Both the position numbers and the translations under genes were made by a program. 64,000 nt of DNA, taken from Desulfobulbus rhabdoformis. GTDB taxonomy: Bacteria; Desulfobacterota; Desulfobulbia; Desulfobulbales; Desulfobulbaceae. The notes below the pieces were generated by a model. The model was given only the letters and a program-made list of their open reading frames with translations. It made no database searches and was not told the DNA's origin. Below, one piece after another: positions 1 to 8,589 of the stretch (positions within the stretch are counted from its first letter, which is position 1; the number at the start of each line of letters is the position of its first letter). Location: assembly GCF_016919065.1 (NCBI RefSeq), contig NZ_JAFFQA010000016.1, positions 37,878 through 101,877 on the forward strand, written 5' to 3'.

Positions 1-2464
1 TTGAAAAATCAAGAATATCATTGAGCAGGCCCAGAAGGCTTTCCGCTGCATGCTGTACGGTTTCCAGGAAACGTTGCCGCTTTTCATTGTCCCCTGCCTG
101 CATCGCCAGGTGCGTCATACCCAAAATAGCATTCATCGGGGTACGAATTTCATGGCTCATGTTAGCCAGGAATTGTGATTTTGCCTTGTTGGCAGCCTCG
201 GCCTCTCTGGCAAGTTGTTCAGCCCGGTCAATGGCGTCCTTGAGTTGCCGATTGGCGTGCTGCACTTTCTCCTCAGCACGTTTGCGTTCACGAATATCAA
301 CGAAACATTCCAGCATCTTGGTTCGTCCCTTAATCGTAATGGAACGGACCGTCTTCATTACAGGCACTTCAAGTCCATCGGTGCGCTGTATCAGCCGGTC
401 GGAATTATCCACCTGCAGGCCAAGATCGGCAATAGGGCAGGCTGATTCGTTGGCCGGGCAGAGGAAGCGGTGGCAGCGGTGACCAATAATTGCCTCTCGG
501 GTTGAGCCAAAGAGTTCGGCGGCAAAGGGGTTCACCTCTTCGATGATACGACTTTCTCCGTCAATGATGGCAAGCCCGATGGGAAGACTTTCGATCAGTG
601 CCCGCTGGATACGCTCGTTTTCCCTAAGCTCGCTTTCCATGCGAATACGGTCGGTGATATCTTCTTTGATCGCTATAAAGTTTGTGATGACACCGAGTTT
701 ATTGCGAATAGGCGAGATGGAAATTGATTCCCAGTAGAGGCTGCCATCTTTTCGTTTGTTTTGCAGCTCGCCTTTCCACTCAAAACCGGCGCTGATGGTC
801 TCCCAGAGGTTTTTATAGATGCTCTCGGGCATGGCCCCTGATTTGAGTATACGTGGATTCTGGCCTTTGGCTTCAGCAAAACTGTACCCGGTTTTCTGGG
901 TGAATTTTTTATTCACATATTCAATGGCACCGGTCGCGTCGGTGATCACGACGCTGGCAGGACTTTGTTCAACAGCGGTGGAGAGCTGTCTACCGATGGA
1001 TTCACTGGTTTGCAGAGCTTCTTCCGTCCTTTTGCGCGTAGTTATATCATGAAAGGCGACTACGGCACCCACAAGGGTGTTCTTTTGATAGATGGGGCGG
1101 CTTGAAATTTCCACTAAAAGTAATTCCCTGTTTTTGCAGAGAAAATACTCTTCGCCGTCAAATGTTGCCCCCTTATTGGTTTTGTTAAAAAAGGTGCACT
1201 CCTCTTTGGGGCAGCAAAAACCATCGTCATCGCGGTGGAAGAGATCATGGGCGACCTGACCAATCAACTCCGACTGTTGATAGCCAAGAAGCTGGCAGGC
1301 TGCCGGGTTGACTCGTTCGATAATGCCCTGCCTGTTTTGTACATACACCCCTTCTGCCAAGGCGTTGTTCATGGCGCTTAAGTTACGCTGTTCTTCATCA
1401 AGGGCCAGGGTGCGCTGGTTCAGACGCCAAAAAAGAAGGAAAATTAAACAGAGAGCCAGCAGAGAGTAGAGCAGCAGAACAATGAATTCCTGATGGATCT
1501 GGGCAAAGACCGGATCCCGGGCATAGGTGACAAGGTATCCTGATAAGCGGTGAGTGACGTCTTTAAGTGGCAAGAGGGTGATCGTGTAGGGGGCAGCGGC
1601 TAAATTCACCGTAACAGAGAAGGTCTTCCCCTCTTCCATGGACTGTTGCACAAAAGCGTTACCACTGAGTTGTCTGTTGAGTTCCCTGGCAGTATTGGAG
1701 AGTGGGTCCGGGCTGTTGGCCAGGGTTGCATTGGCGTCCTCAACCACATAGTCGTTGTTCAAAATTGAGGGACTGTACAGCCAGCGCTGCTCAGGAAAGA
1801 GCAGTTTATCCACCAGAGTCTTCTTCAGCACAAAGCCGAACTCTTTCTGCGGGGCGAGTTCTTTGAGTGCATCCAGTATGGATTTAAAGGTAACACTCAC
1901 CTCAACGCTTCCCTGGTGATGGTTTGCCGCATCCATCATCGGAAAGACATAGCAGAAACCGGAGCGTATTTTGCCTAATTCCATCCCCTGGACAATCTGT
2001 TTTCTCTCGTTACAGATGCGGACGCTGGGACGAGCGGTCAACAGTGAATCGCCATAACGATCGGGCTGATGAAATCGAAGAAAACTGGAGCCGTCTTTGG
2101 TGTGAAATTGAAGCTGCAGGAGATTTTGCCGCTTCATCGATTCGTAGGCTTCATAGAGGTGACGGTAGAGCTGGCCTCGAGCAATATCCCGCTCCACCCC
2201 CTGGCTGCTTACACCATGGGCAAACAGGGCTTTGGTTTGGGCTGTGTCCAGTGCGTTATCAAAAAAACTCTCCATGGCGAGGCGATACGACTGGATTGCC
2301 GCACGGTAGGCGGTGTCCAAAATAGCCTGTTGTTCTGAGTAGTGGCTTTCCTCTCGCTGGGCTTTGTTGCTGGAGAGAAACAGGCCGATTAAGAGCGGGC
2401 AGAATAAGGCGATGAAGACAAGAACAAGGCGGTTCTGTCGATTTCCTGTCAGCATACGTTTCAT
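1..2464 (-). CDS. Membrane sensor histidine kinase with dCache-like sensor and three PAS domains (3' part outside window)
   Basis: The reading frame is open from an ATG at 2464 to the window edge, giving 821 residues with no stop, so the catalytic and any receiver domains lie outside. Seen: TM helix about 13-31, a periplasmic region about 32-325 with a GSSFLRFHQPDRYGD segment typical of double-Cache sensors of kinases, TM about 326-346, then PAS domains about 362-480, 490-608 and 615-728, a coiled coil, and a HisKA segment with SHEIRTPMNAILG (phosphoacceptor His771). The third PAS carries a CHRFLCPANESACP cysteine motif and the first a CCPKEEC motif, as often seen in Desulfobacterota sensors. 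It should bind an extracytoplasmic ligand and autophosphorylate; the H-box style suggests a hybrid kinase. An alternative ATG lies at 2455; no strong ribosome site separates the two. The ligand cannot be named. Confidence 0.9.
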   Translation of the reverse strand, partial: MKRMLTGNRQNRLVLVFIALFCPLLIGLFLSSNKAQREESHYSEQQAILDTAYRAAIQSYRLAMESFFDNALDTAQTKALFAHGVSSQGVERDIARGQLYRHLYEAYESMKRQNLLQLQFHTKDGSSFLRFHQPDRYGDSLLTARPSVRICNERKQIVQGMELGKIRSGFCYVFPMMDAANHHQGSVEVSVTFKSILDALKELAPQKEFGFVLKKTLVDKLLFPEQRWLYSPSILNNDYVVEDANATLANSPDPLSNTARELNRQLSGNAFVQQSMEEGKTFSVTVNLAAAPYTITLLPLKDVTHRLSGYLVTYARDPVFAQIHQEFIVLLLYSLLALCLIFLLFWRLNQRTLALDEEQRNLSAMNNALAEGVYVQNRQGIIERVNPAACQLLGYQQSELIGQVAHDLFHRDDDGFCCPKEECTFFNKTNKGATFDGEEYFLCKNRELLLVEISSRPIYQKNTLVGAVVAFHDITTRKRTEEALQTSESIGRQLSTAVEQSPASVVITDATGAIEYVNKKFTQKTGYSFAEAKGQNPRILKSGAMPESIYKNLWETISAGFEWKGELQNKRKDGSLYWESISISPIRNKLGVITNFIAIKEDITDRIRMESELRENERIQRALIESLPIGLAIIDGESRIIEEVNPFAAELFGSTREAIIGHRCHRFLCPANESACPIADLGLQVDNSDRLIQRTDGLEVPVMKTVRSITIKGRTKMLECFVDIRERKRAEEKVQHANRQLKDAIDRAEQLAREAEAANKAKSQFLANMSHEIRTPMNAILGMTHLAMQAGDNEKRQRFLETVQHAAESLLGLLNDILDFS

Positions 2465-2555
2465 TGAAGGCGGTTATTATAGATACCCCCTCTAGAGGGG
2501 ATGGGCGCTCTTTGGGGACAATAGGTAGTGTAGCGCATAAATAATACGATGTATG

Positions 2556-3398
2556 TTAACTTTCTTTTTGACCCTTATTTTTCATGATATCACGATATTC
2601 TTCCGGGTAGTGCTTTTGCATGCAGTCCGGACAAATACTGTGGCTGATATCTGCCTGCGAGTATTTATGGATGTAAACGTCGACGTTTTCCCAGTACCCT
2701 TGATCATCTCGGATTTTTTTGCAGAAGGAGCATAACGGTAAAATACCGCGTAGTGTCTTTAATTCGGACAACGAGACTTCGAGCAAATGTTTTCTCTCTT
2801 CTTCAGTTTTTCGACTTTCGAGAATAAGCTGGATGTTATGTAAGTAGGCAACGAGCTGGCTGACGTCGTCATTGCTATAGTCTTCATGTTTGTTTGCAAC
2901 ACAGCCCAGGGCCGCTATTTTCCCGCTGAGTGAAAAGACGGGCACAGAGAGAATTCTTTTGATCTCGACATGCCCTGCGGGGAGCCCTCTTTTATTTGTC
3001 CAATTCTGATCATAATCATTGTATACCACAGGTTTTCGTTCCCTGACCGCATTACCCCATATCCCTGATTGGTCAATGGGAAACACGAGCGGCTTATGGG
3101 AAGCCACACAATCTTTCATGACAGCCTTAGACCAGGAATAGACCGTCATTTCGCTCTCATCATCGTTGAAAAAACCAAAAAAACCATAGGCGCTTCCTGT
3201 CATGTTGACGATTTCTTTGAGCAGGGTGTCGCAAATTTCTTTAAACTCCTCCTGCACCATGCTTGAAACTTTCCACAGTGAATCGAGCCGTTGCTGGTTC
3301 AGGATAATTTTTTTCTGATCAACTGCCTTTTTTTTCAACAAGGTTTCAAGTCGTTTAATCTCTTGCTCCAACTCCTGGTAGGTGGGCTTTTCGGTCAT
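2556..3398 (-). CDS. GAF domain protein with C-terminal four-cysteine motif
   Basis: A 280-residue soluble signalling protein of unknown ligand. Seen: an N-terminal coiled coil (1-45, beginning MTEKPTYQELEQ), a GAF domain (about 38-195), a linking helix, and a C-terminal block LPLCSFCKKIRDD...ICPDC with Cys223, 226, 256 and 259 that probably bind a metal. That C-terminal block is commonly found at the end of PAS/GAF or receiver proteins of deltaproteobacteria. I chose the ATG at 3398 (GAG eight bases upstream, and the start typical of relatives) over the in-frame ATG at 3449, which only adds a poorly conserved hydrophobic stretch. It has no output kinase, cyclase or DNA-binding domain, so it may act by contacting a partner such as the kinase encoded just downstream on the same strand (91 bp gap). 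The role is inferred; the domain content is clear. Confidence 0.85.
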   Translation of the reverse strand: MTEKPTYQELEQEIKRLETLLKKKAVDQKKIILNQQRLDSLWKVSSMVQEEFKEICDTLLKEIVNMTGSAYGFFGFFNDDESEMTVYSWSKAVMKDCVASHKPLVFPIDQSGIWGNAVRERKPVVYNDYDQNWTNKRGLPAGHVEIKRILSVPVFSLSGKIAALGCVANKHEDYSNDDVSQLVAYLHNIQLILESRKTEEERKHLLEVSLSELKTLRGILPLCSFCKKIRDDQGYWENVDVYIHKYSQADISHSICPDCMQKHYPEEYRDIMKNKGQKES

Positions 3399-3543
3399 AT
3401 ACAATATCTCGATAAGTAATAAGGCGCATACCAATAATTGTGTGAGCACGAAATGTCGTTCTCAAGGCTTTTTGCGAAAGCGGCCATTGGTAAAACAAAG
3501 TGAATGCAAGCGTTCTTCCCTTATGGTTTTGGAAAACGGCTCT

Positions 3544-3703
3544 AGGGTGTCTTGAATAATTAGATTTTTCAATCAAGGCCAGGTAAGCGTAGACTCCGAG
3601 GATTGCGCAAAATTTTACCGCAGGTATATGGCTGATATTCCGAGGATAAAATTTTAAGCATGACGCCGGGATTGGCAGAAAAAGCAATTATTCAAGATTC
3701 CCT
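3544..3703 (+). repeat. MITE-like dispersed repeat, copy 1
   Basis: A 160-bp intergenic element whose ends are imperfect inverted repeats: AGGGTGTCTTGAATAATT on the left, and the complement of AGGGAATCTTGAATAATT on the right. The interior is AT-rich with the segment GCGCAAAATTTTACCGCAGG. The same element recurs at 8590-8732 (same orientation, with about 17 bp missing after AAGGCCA) and at 63323-63496 (opposite orientation, diverged). It encodes nothing convincing; small reading frames across it are by-products that happen to share peptides between copies. It is followed directly by the palindrome CCCTCTAGAGGG (3700-3711). A non-autonomous mobile element is the likeliest explanation; a structured RNA or REP-type element remains possible. 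Confidence 0.8.
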
Positions 3704-3739
3704 CTAGAGGGTGTAGACGGGGAGGGGGCTTTATGTTTG

Positions 3740-3779
3740 CCTGAATCCGTGAACAATCACCCGCCGTTATGGATTCAGG
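3740..3779. repeat. Hairpin with CTGAATCCGTGA core at the 3' end of the phnD-like gene
   Basis: CCTGAATCCGT (3740-3750) pairs with ATGGATTCAGG (3769-3779), allowing one G-U pair; the right arm overlaps the last codons and stop of the phnD-like gene. There is no U-run, so it is not a standard intrinsic terminator. Its core resembles the inverted repeats at 16408-16441 and 61646-61760. Confidence 0.6.
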
Positions 3780-4672
3780 TCTTTGTTGGCAGTCGGTATC
3801 TCCAGATTCCCTTTATACGCCCGGACCGTCTTGTAATCATTATCCGCTGCCCGTACCGCGCCATAGCGGATGGAGCGGCCCCAGCGGGCCATTTCTTTTT
3901 CCCCTTTCTGGGTCGGATCAAGCGTGATCATGGCCTGTTGAATTGCCTGCATGGTTTCTGGGGAAAGGGTCGCCTTGTTGCCGATCAGGGCAAAACCGGG
4001 GAATGGGGGAGTCTCGGCGAGAAAACGGAGCCCCATATGAGCGTATCGCTTTCCAATGGCGGTTTTGATTCCTCCAATATCAAACTTGCCGCGTATGACC
4101 GCAAGGGCGACTTCATCATGTTTCCCCAGATAATGGTAGCTGTTCTTTTCGCAATTGGAGTTATGGTTGCTTAACAGCCCATTGACAGAGAGGTAGCCGC
4201 AGGTGGATAGCGGTTGGGTGAGGGCGATACGGTGATCTTGCAGGTTGGTCAGGTTAATGGGTTGATCGGCTAGGGCAATGATTGAACAGGTATATTTTGG
4301 CTGCCCGGAAGCTTCTTTAAAATGAATCAGCGGTTCCGCCTGAGCATACTCAGCGCGTAGTTCCACATACGGAAGGGGGCCAAGGTAGGCCAGATCGATT
4401 GTTCCTGATTGGAATTTTTCTAAAATTTTTGCGTAATTTTCTGAAAAATCGAAAATTATTGTGCGTCCCAGTTGCTCTTCAAGGTATTCAATCATTGGTC
4501 GAAATTTCAGGACAAGAGCCTCTCGATTCTCCATGGGGAGGGGAGCAAAGCGGATGGGGGACTCCTTGGCAGCCTTGGCAGAAAGGGGACTTGCTCCGAG
4601 AAGCAAAAGCAGACCCAGCATTGCCCACCAGAGCATCAGGTGAAGGGGAGCCGAGGGGCGGTGACTATCCAT
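3767..4672 (-). CDS. PhnD-like phosphate/phosphonate ABC transporter substrate-binding protein (orphan)
   Basis: A 301-residue periplasmic binding protein. Seen: a signal peptide (about 1-34, hydrophobic LGLLLLLGASPLSAKA), then the PhnD-family layout with FRPMIEYLEEQLGR (about 57-70), a DLAYLGPLPYV motif near 93-103, and a C-terminal lobe with RYGAVRAADNDY. The start is supported by AAGGAG eight bases before the ATG at 4672. PhnD relatives bind phosphonate, phosphite or related oxyanions for an ABC importer, but no permease or ATPase gene adjoins it. A lone copy beside sensor genes may feed a sensor instead of an importer; that is inference. The last codons lie in an inverted repeat. The family is clear, the substrate is not. 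Confidence 0.88.
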   Translation of the reverse strand: MDSHRPSAPLHLMLWWAMLGLLLLLGASPLSAKAAKESPIRFAPLPMENREALVLKFRPMIEYLEEQLGRTIIFDFSENYAKILEKFQSGTIDLAYLGPLPYVELRAEYAQAEPLIHFKEASGQPKYTCSIIALADQPINLTNLQDHRIALTQPLSTCGYLSVNGLLSNHNSNCEKNSYHYLGKHDEVALAVIRGKFDIGGIKTAIGKRYAHMGLRFLAETPPFPGFALIGNKATLSPETMQAIQQAMITLDPTQKGEKEMARWGRSIRYGAVRAADNDYKTVRAYKGNLEIPTANKDLNP

Positions 4673-5170
4673 GGTATGAACTCCTTTTAGGGAAAAAAAC
4701 AGAGGTCTCTTGGGCGATTATCAACGAGAACCTTTGGAATACGCAAGAGAAAAGAGGTACTTTAATAAGAATGAATCTTTTTGGCAAAGCTATCTGCGAG
4801 GAAATTGTGTATCTGGCGTGTGCTCCACAACCAAAATTTCCATTTCAATAAATCCTTATTCATTCAAGGGGATACGCCTGTTCAACAAGCACTCGCCTGC
4901 CCGGATCCAGAGCGTGGTTTATCGTCTCTCATGAACTCATCGCAGTGATAATTCTTCAGCGTTGCTGGTGATAAAAAGGGGTGTGCGAGTCACATCAATT
5001 CCTGCGAAGCCTTTGTCACGTAAGGGATGGCGGGCAAGACCCTTTTGATGAAAAAGGGAACATACTGTTTTGAAAGAAAAAAATGTATGCTCAGCACCTT
5101 GTCTGTTGTATCCTATTTGTATCCATCTCAATGGAGATATGTTTATTATACATAACCACGGAGGGGAATA
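4673..5170. other. Divergent intergenic region
   Basis: This 498-bp gap separates the phnD-like gene (leftward) from the PAS-LuxR gene (rightward) and must hold promoters for both. I see AAGGAG for the left gene (near 4681-4686) and GGAGGGG for the right gene (near 5160-5166). A short palindrome ATCTC-AATG-GAGAT lies at about 5124-5137. I find no convincing gene, riboswitch or sigma-54 site. Confidence 0.5.
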
Positions 5171-6604
5171 GTGGATGCGAACACTTCAGGCAGGACAAAC
5201 GATGCAGGATCGCGTCGCCTCTTAAATGAACTACAAAAACAACGTCTTGAACTGCAGCGGCAAAATGAAGAGCTTCGTTTAGCTCGAGCCGAAGTTGAGG
5301 CCGGACTGGAAAAATACTACCAGCTCTATGATTTTGCTCCAGTGGGCTACTGCACCGTGGATCAGGAGGGAGAGGTACTCGAGAGTAATCTGGCAGGCGC
5401 CCTTTTACTGGGGGTGGATCGGGCACGTTTGCTTAGGCGTCATCTGAAGCAATTCGTTGCCCCGGAATCTTTTGATCAGCTGGGAACTTTTTTTTCAGAA
5501 ATTTATTCCACCCGGAAAAAGGCAACTGGTGAAATCTTAATTCCCAATAGTGATGGGGGGCAACGTCTGCTTTATCTGGAGGGCGCCGCCTTTGAGGACC
5601 AATCAGGTGGGCGACGCGGACGCATTGCCATGATGGATGTGACTGAATCCAGGCAAAATTCCGTTGAATTGGAGCACTACCGCTACCACCTTGAAGAACT
5701 GGTCCAACAGCGCACCAGTGAGTTGGAGATGGCTAATCTCCAGTTAAAAGAGCAGGCTGAAAATCTTGCCTCTATTTATAAGGCATTGCAGAGTATTGGC
5801 CTGATTGTCTGCAGTCTGACCCAAGACAATGCCCACATCGATATTTTCAGTGCCGGAGCCGAGCGACTTTTTGGTCATCGCCAGGATACGGTCCTGGGAA
5901 AATCGCTTTCTCTGATTTGCCCTCAGGAAGGTTCAGGACATCTCCTCTCCCAGATGGGACAGTGGCGACAGGGCCATCCCATGCAATCCATGAATATGAC
6001 CCTGGTCCGGCAAGGTGGAGAGCAATTCCCAGCCGTTGTCTCCATCCATCCTTTTTGTAAAGTGCAAGGCGAGTTTACCAAACTGGTTGGAGCTTTTCGT
6101 GATATTTCCGAACTTATCGAGGTGCAGGAGCAACTGCAGGATATGAACGATGAGTTGGAGCGACGAGTAGCGCTCCGAACAACAGAGTTGCACGAATCCA
6201 ACGTTGCCTTGACCGTGCTCTTAAAAAAAAGGGAAGAAGATCGAAAAATACTAGGTGAACAGGTTGTCTCGAACACTTCGCATCTGGTGGAGCCGCTGCT
6301 TGAACGGCTCCGCAAAACCAACCTGACTGCAGAGCAACGTACTCTGGTGGATATACTTGCCACCAATATTAACGAAATTACCTCTCCCTTTGCCAGTAAT
6401 TTCTCTTCGAAACTCAACCGGTTGACTCCGGCAGAGCTGCAGGTTGCCAATTTGGTGAAACTGGGGAAACGAACCAAAGAGATTGCTGAGATTATGCACC
6501 TTTCGCCTGGCACAATAAGCATTCATCGAAAAAACATTCGCAGAAAGTTGGAACTGACCCACCAGAAAACGAACCTGCAGACCATGCTTTCCAATAATTC
6601 TTAA
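5171..6604 (+). CDS. PAS-PAS-LuxR transcriptional regulator
   Basis: A 477-residue cytoplasmic regulator. Seen: an N-terminal coiled coil (15-45), a PAS domain (about 47-160), a coiled coil (165-200), a second PAS (about 200-320), a coiled coil with RRVALRTTELHESN (about 330-355), a helical segment, and a LuxR/FixJ-type helix-turn-helix at about 418-472 (LTPAELQVANLVKLGKRTKE...SIHRKNIRRKL). It should sense a small ligand or redox state through PAS and bind DNA directly; there is no receiver domain, so it is not a classical response regulator. The start is GTG at 5171, supported by GGAGGGG five bases upstream. The amrS gene follows 11 nt after the stop, so the two are probably cotranscribed. 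Target genes are unknown. Confidence 0.9.
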   Translation: MDANTSGRTNDAGSRRLLNELQKQRLELQRQNEELRLARAEVEAGLEKYYQLYDFAPVGYCTVDQEGEVLESNLAGALLLGVDRARLLRRHLKQFVAPESFDQLGTFFSEIYSTRKKATGEILIPNSDGGQRLLYLEGAAFEDQSGGRRGRIAMMDVTESRQNSVELEHYRYHLEELVQQRTSELEMANLQLKEQAENLASIYKALQSIGLIVCSLTQDNAHIDIFSAGAERLFGHRQDTVLGKSLSLICPQEGSGHLLSQMGQWRQGHPMQSMNMTLVRQGGEQFPAVVSIHPFCKVQGEFTKLVGAFRDISELIEVQEQLQDMNDELERRVALRTTELHESNVALTVLLKKREEDRKILGEQVVSNTSHLVEPLLERLRKTNLTAEQRTLVDILATNINEITSPFASNFSSKLNRLTPAELQVANLVKLGKRTKEIAEIMHLSPGTISIHRKNIRRKLELTHQKTNLQTMLSNNS

Positions 6605-6615
6605 GGGGTTGCGTT

Positions 6616-7629
6616 ATGCATGAGGCTCTATTTTATCAACAAGAGAGTGATGGCAGCGTCTCCTGTCATCTTTGCCATCACCGTTGTCACATTCAACCGG
6701 GAAAACGAGGTCGCTGCGGTGTTCGTGAGAACCACAACGGTCAACTGATTTCACTGGTCTATGGGATGCTGGTCGCGGAGAGTGTTGACCCCATAGAAAA
6801 AAAGCCCTTGTTTCACCTCCTCCCCGGTAGCCGTTCCTATTCCATCTCCACAGTTGGCTGCAATTTTCACTGTCTCCATTGCCAAAATTATGAGATTTCA
6901 CAGTATCCGCAGATGCATCAGGGGCAGATCGCTGGAAGCAGGCGCAGCCCTGCCATGGTGGTGGAGCAAGCGGTTAAATCCGGCTGTGCGAGCATCAGTT
7001 ATACCTATGTTGAACCAACCATATTCTACGAGTTTGCCTTTGATTGCAGCACCCTCGCCCGCAAAGAGGGGCTAAAAAATATTTTTGTCAGTAATGGTTT
7101 TATGACTGCAGAGGTGGTGCGTCATCTGGCTCCGGTGCTTGATGGCATTAATATTGACCTCAAGTCATTTCAGCCGGATTTTTACCGTAAGGTTTGTAAG
7201 GCGCAACTTGAGCCGGTCTGTGAAAATATTCGTTTGTTTTACGAGCTGGGCGTTGTCGTCGAGGTAACGACCCTGGTCATTCCCGGCCTCAACGACAGTG
7301 AGGATGAGTTACGTCAGATCGCCCGATTTCTCGTCTCGATATCTCCAGATATCCCCTGGCATGTCAGTGGATTTCGTCCCACCTACCACATGGTCGATCG
7401 CCCCTCCACCTCTATGGAATCGCTGATTCGTGCCCGTGAGATTGGCATTGAAGAAGGATTACGCTATGTTTACACCGGCAATCTAGCCATCCCCGATGGT
7501 GAAGATACCTTTTGCCCCTCCTGCAGCAACCTTGTGATTCACCGTCAGGGGTTTAACAGTCAGGTAGTAGGCTGCGAGAATGGTCATTGCAGCCACTGCG
7601 GAAATTCGATTTACGGTGTCTGGAAGTAA
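6616..7629 (+). CDS. amrS: AmmeMemoRadiSam system radical SAM enzyme
   Basis: A 337-residue radical-SAM protein. Seen: an N-terminal cysteine cluster (Cys17, 20, 24, 34), the radical-SAM motif CNFHCLHC (Cys82, 86, 89) for the [4Fe-4S]-SAM cluster, NIDLKSFQPDFYRKVCK and EVTTLVIPGLNDS segments typical of the AmrS / activating-enzyme-like group, and two C-terminal CxxC pairs (CPSC and CSHC) resembling a rubredoxin knuckle. The family is named for its co-occurrence with AMMECR1 and Memo domain proteins; neither partner is in this window. The reaction is, to my knowledge, not established. The start at 6616 has AAGGGG seven bases upstream. It follows the PAS-LuxR regulator by 11 nt, suggesting shared control. 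Confidence 0.92.
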   Translation: MHEALFYQQESDGSVSCHLCHHRCHIQPGKRGRCGVRENHNGQLISLVYGMLVAESVDPIEKKPLFHLLPGSRSYSISTVGCNFHCLHCQNYEISQYPQMHQGQIAGSRRSPAMVVEQAVKSGCASISYTYVEPTIFYEFAFDCSTLARKEGLKNIFVSNGFMTAEVVRHLAPVLDGINIDLKSFQPDFYRKVCKAQLEPVCENIRLFYELGVVVEVTTLVIPGLNDSEDELRQIARFLVSISPDIPWHVSGFRPTYHMVDRPSTSMESLIRAREIGIEEGLRYVYTGNLAIPDGEDTFCPSCSNLVIHRQGFNSQVVGCENGHCSHCGNSIYGVWK

Positions 7630-7932
7630 TCCCTGAATCGGTGAGGGCTGGCGGATCACTGAAGAACATCCTCGAGCGATGCGGCAAAAAATTTTTAACA
7701 AATTCCCTTGTTGTTCAGCTTCACCCGCCGCACCTATGAATGCTCTCGGATGCAAGTACTCCTGAATCTTTTCGCTGTGTATGCAAGACTGCAAACAATC
7801 TTTGCTCAAATGCAGTGTTGATTTGCATTAAAACAATGAGAATTATTCTTTCCAAGATCGATGATTGCGGCATCCACTGCCAGGTCTAGCAGCGGCTGGT
7901 CGAATTTGTTCCATTTCCCTGGAGAGAATATC
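7630..7932. other. Intergenic region before the ferric-reductase-like gene
   Basis: About 300 bp without a convincing gene. Near its left end is CCCTGAATCGGTGAGG (from about 7632), one base off the CTGAATCCGTGA core of the hairpins seen elsewhere but with no matching right arm. Near its right end is a Fur-box-like site (7837-7851). An in-frame ATG at 7861 exists upstream of the preferred GTG start but lacks a ribosome site. Confidence 0.5.
7837..7851. promoter_or_regulatory. Fur-box-like operator
   Basis: TGAGAATTATTCTTT fits the 7-1-7 pattern TGATAAT-N-ATTATCA at most positions, and GCATTAAAACAATGAG just before it adds further AT-rich half-site-like sequence. It lies 81 bp before the start of a ferric-reductase-like gene, which makes iron regulation plausible. 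Recognition is by eye, so this is a candidate only. Confidence 0.45.
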
Positions 7933-8589
7933 GTGCAACAAAACAAGCCAATCCAATCTCCCCGTGAAAGTATTACCAAAAAAATTCTGGTAATTGCCGG
8001 GGGGGCCCTTCTTACCGCAGCCGCTCTTGCTGTTCCTTTTTTCTATCCGACCGAGACCCTGTGGTACAAGGTTGGTTTCGCTAAAATACTGTTGCAGATC
8101 GGTCAGTTTGCAGGCCTGCTCACCCTTGTTTTTCTTGTTATGCAGGTGCTTCTAGCCCTGCGCCCAGGTTTTCTCACCCAGGGGTTCAGTTCAGGAACGT
8201 TGATGCGTTGGCATCGAAGAAACGGTATCGCTGTGGCGGTGCTGGCAACAAGCCATGTACTGCTGGTTCTCGCACCGGAAGGCATCTCCAATCTCCCTAT
8301 TGGATGGGAGTATTGGCCGGAGGCGCTGGGGGCCGCCACCTTGGTACTCTTGTTGGTGACAGTGCTTCTGTCCCTGTTTCGCTCCAAGCTGAAACTCAGT
8401 TTTGCCGGCTGGCGTGTGCTGCATCGTTCCCTAGGCTATGGTCTGTTTCTTCTGCTTACCTTACATGTGCTCTTTGTCAGTGAATCATTTCAATCCGGGC
8501 TCCCCCGTTATGGCCTGATCGCTGTTTGTATATTTGTTTTTGCCACTGCTGTTGGTCTCAGGGTGCGTCTTCGTCGCCCTTCAACCTGA
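7933..8589 (+). CDS. Ferric-reductase-like transmembrane cytochrome b
   Basis: A small heme-bearing membrane protein of 218 residues from the GTG start. Seen: six predicted TM helices (about 18-38, 52-76, 97-114, 131-149, 164-182, 194-211) and two His pairs, His94/His108 and His164/His178, with the 14-residue spacing that holds stacked b-hemes in ferric reductase / NOX / MsrQ-like domains. No FAD or NAD domain is attached, so electrons come from a separate partner (quinol or a reductase), as in MsrQ-like proteins. I chose GTG 7933, with GGAGAG six bases upstream, over ATG 7861. A Fur-box-like site upstream suggests iron control. The next gene, YceI-like, is also a protein type often paired with small cytochromes b. 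Substrate unknown. Confidence 0.8.
   Translation: MQQNKPIQSPRESITKKILVIAGGALLTAAALAVPFFYPTETLWYKVGFAKILLQIGQFAGLLTLVFLVMQVLLALRPGFLTQGFSSGTLMRWHRRNGIAVAVLATSHVLLVLAPEGISNLPIGWEYWPEALGAATLVLLLVTVLLSLFRSKLKLSFAGWRVLHRSLGYGLFLLLTLHVLFVSESFQSGLPRYGLIAVCIFVFATAVGLRVRLRRPST

Noticed and set aside
21..482. Plus-strand 153-codon frame at the left edge, and frames at 1924-2338
   Set aside because: Antisense to the histidine kinase, whose domains read continuously on the minus strand.
3355..3687. Minus-strand 110-codon frame sharing a GVYAYLxLIEKSxYSRHP peptide with a frame at 63279-63524
   Set aside because: The shared peptide is the translation of the dispersed DNA repeat (copies 1 and 3); the repeat is intergenic and its other copy breaks the frame.
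4937..5131. Minus-strand 64-codon frame between the phnD-like and PAS-LuxR genes
   Set aside because: No ribosome site, no recognizable sequence, and it lies in the expected promoter region.
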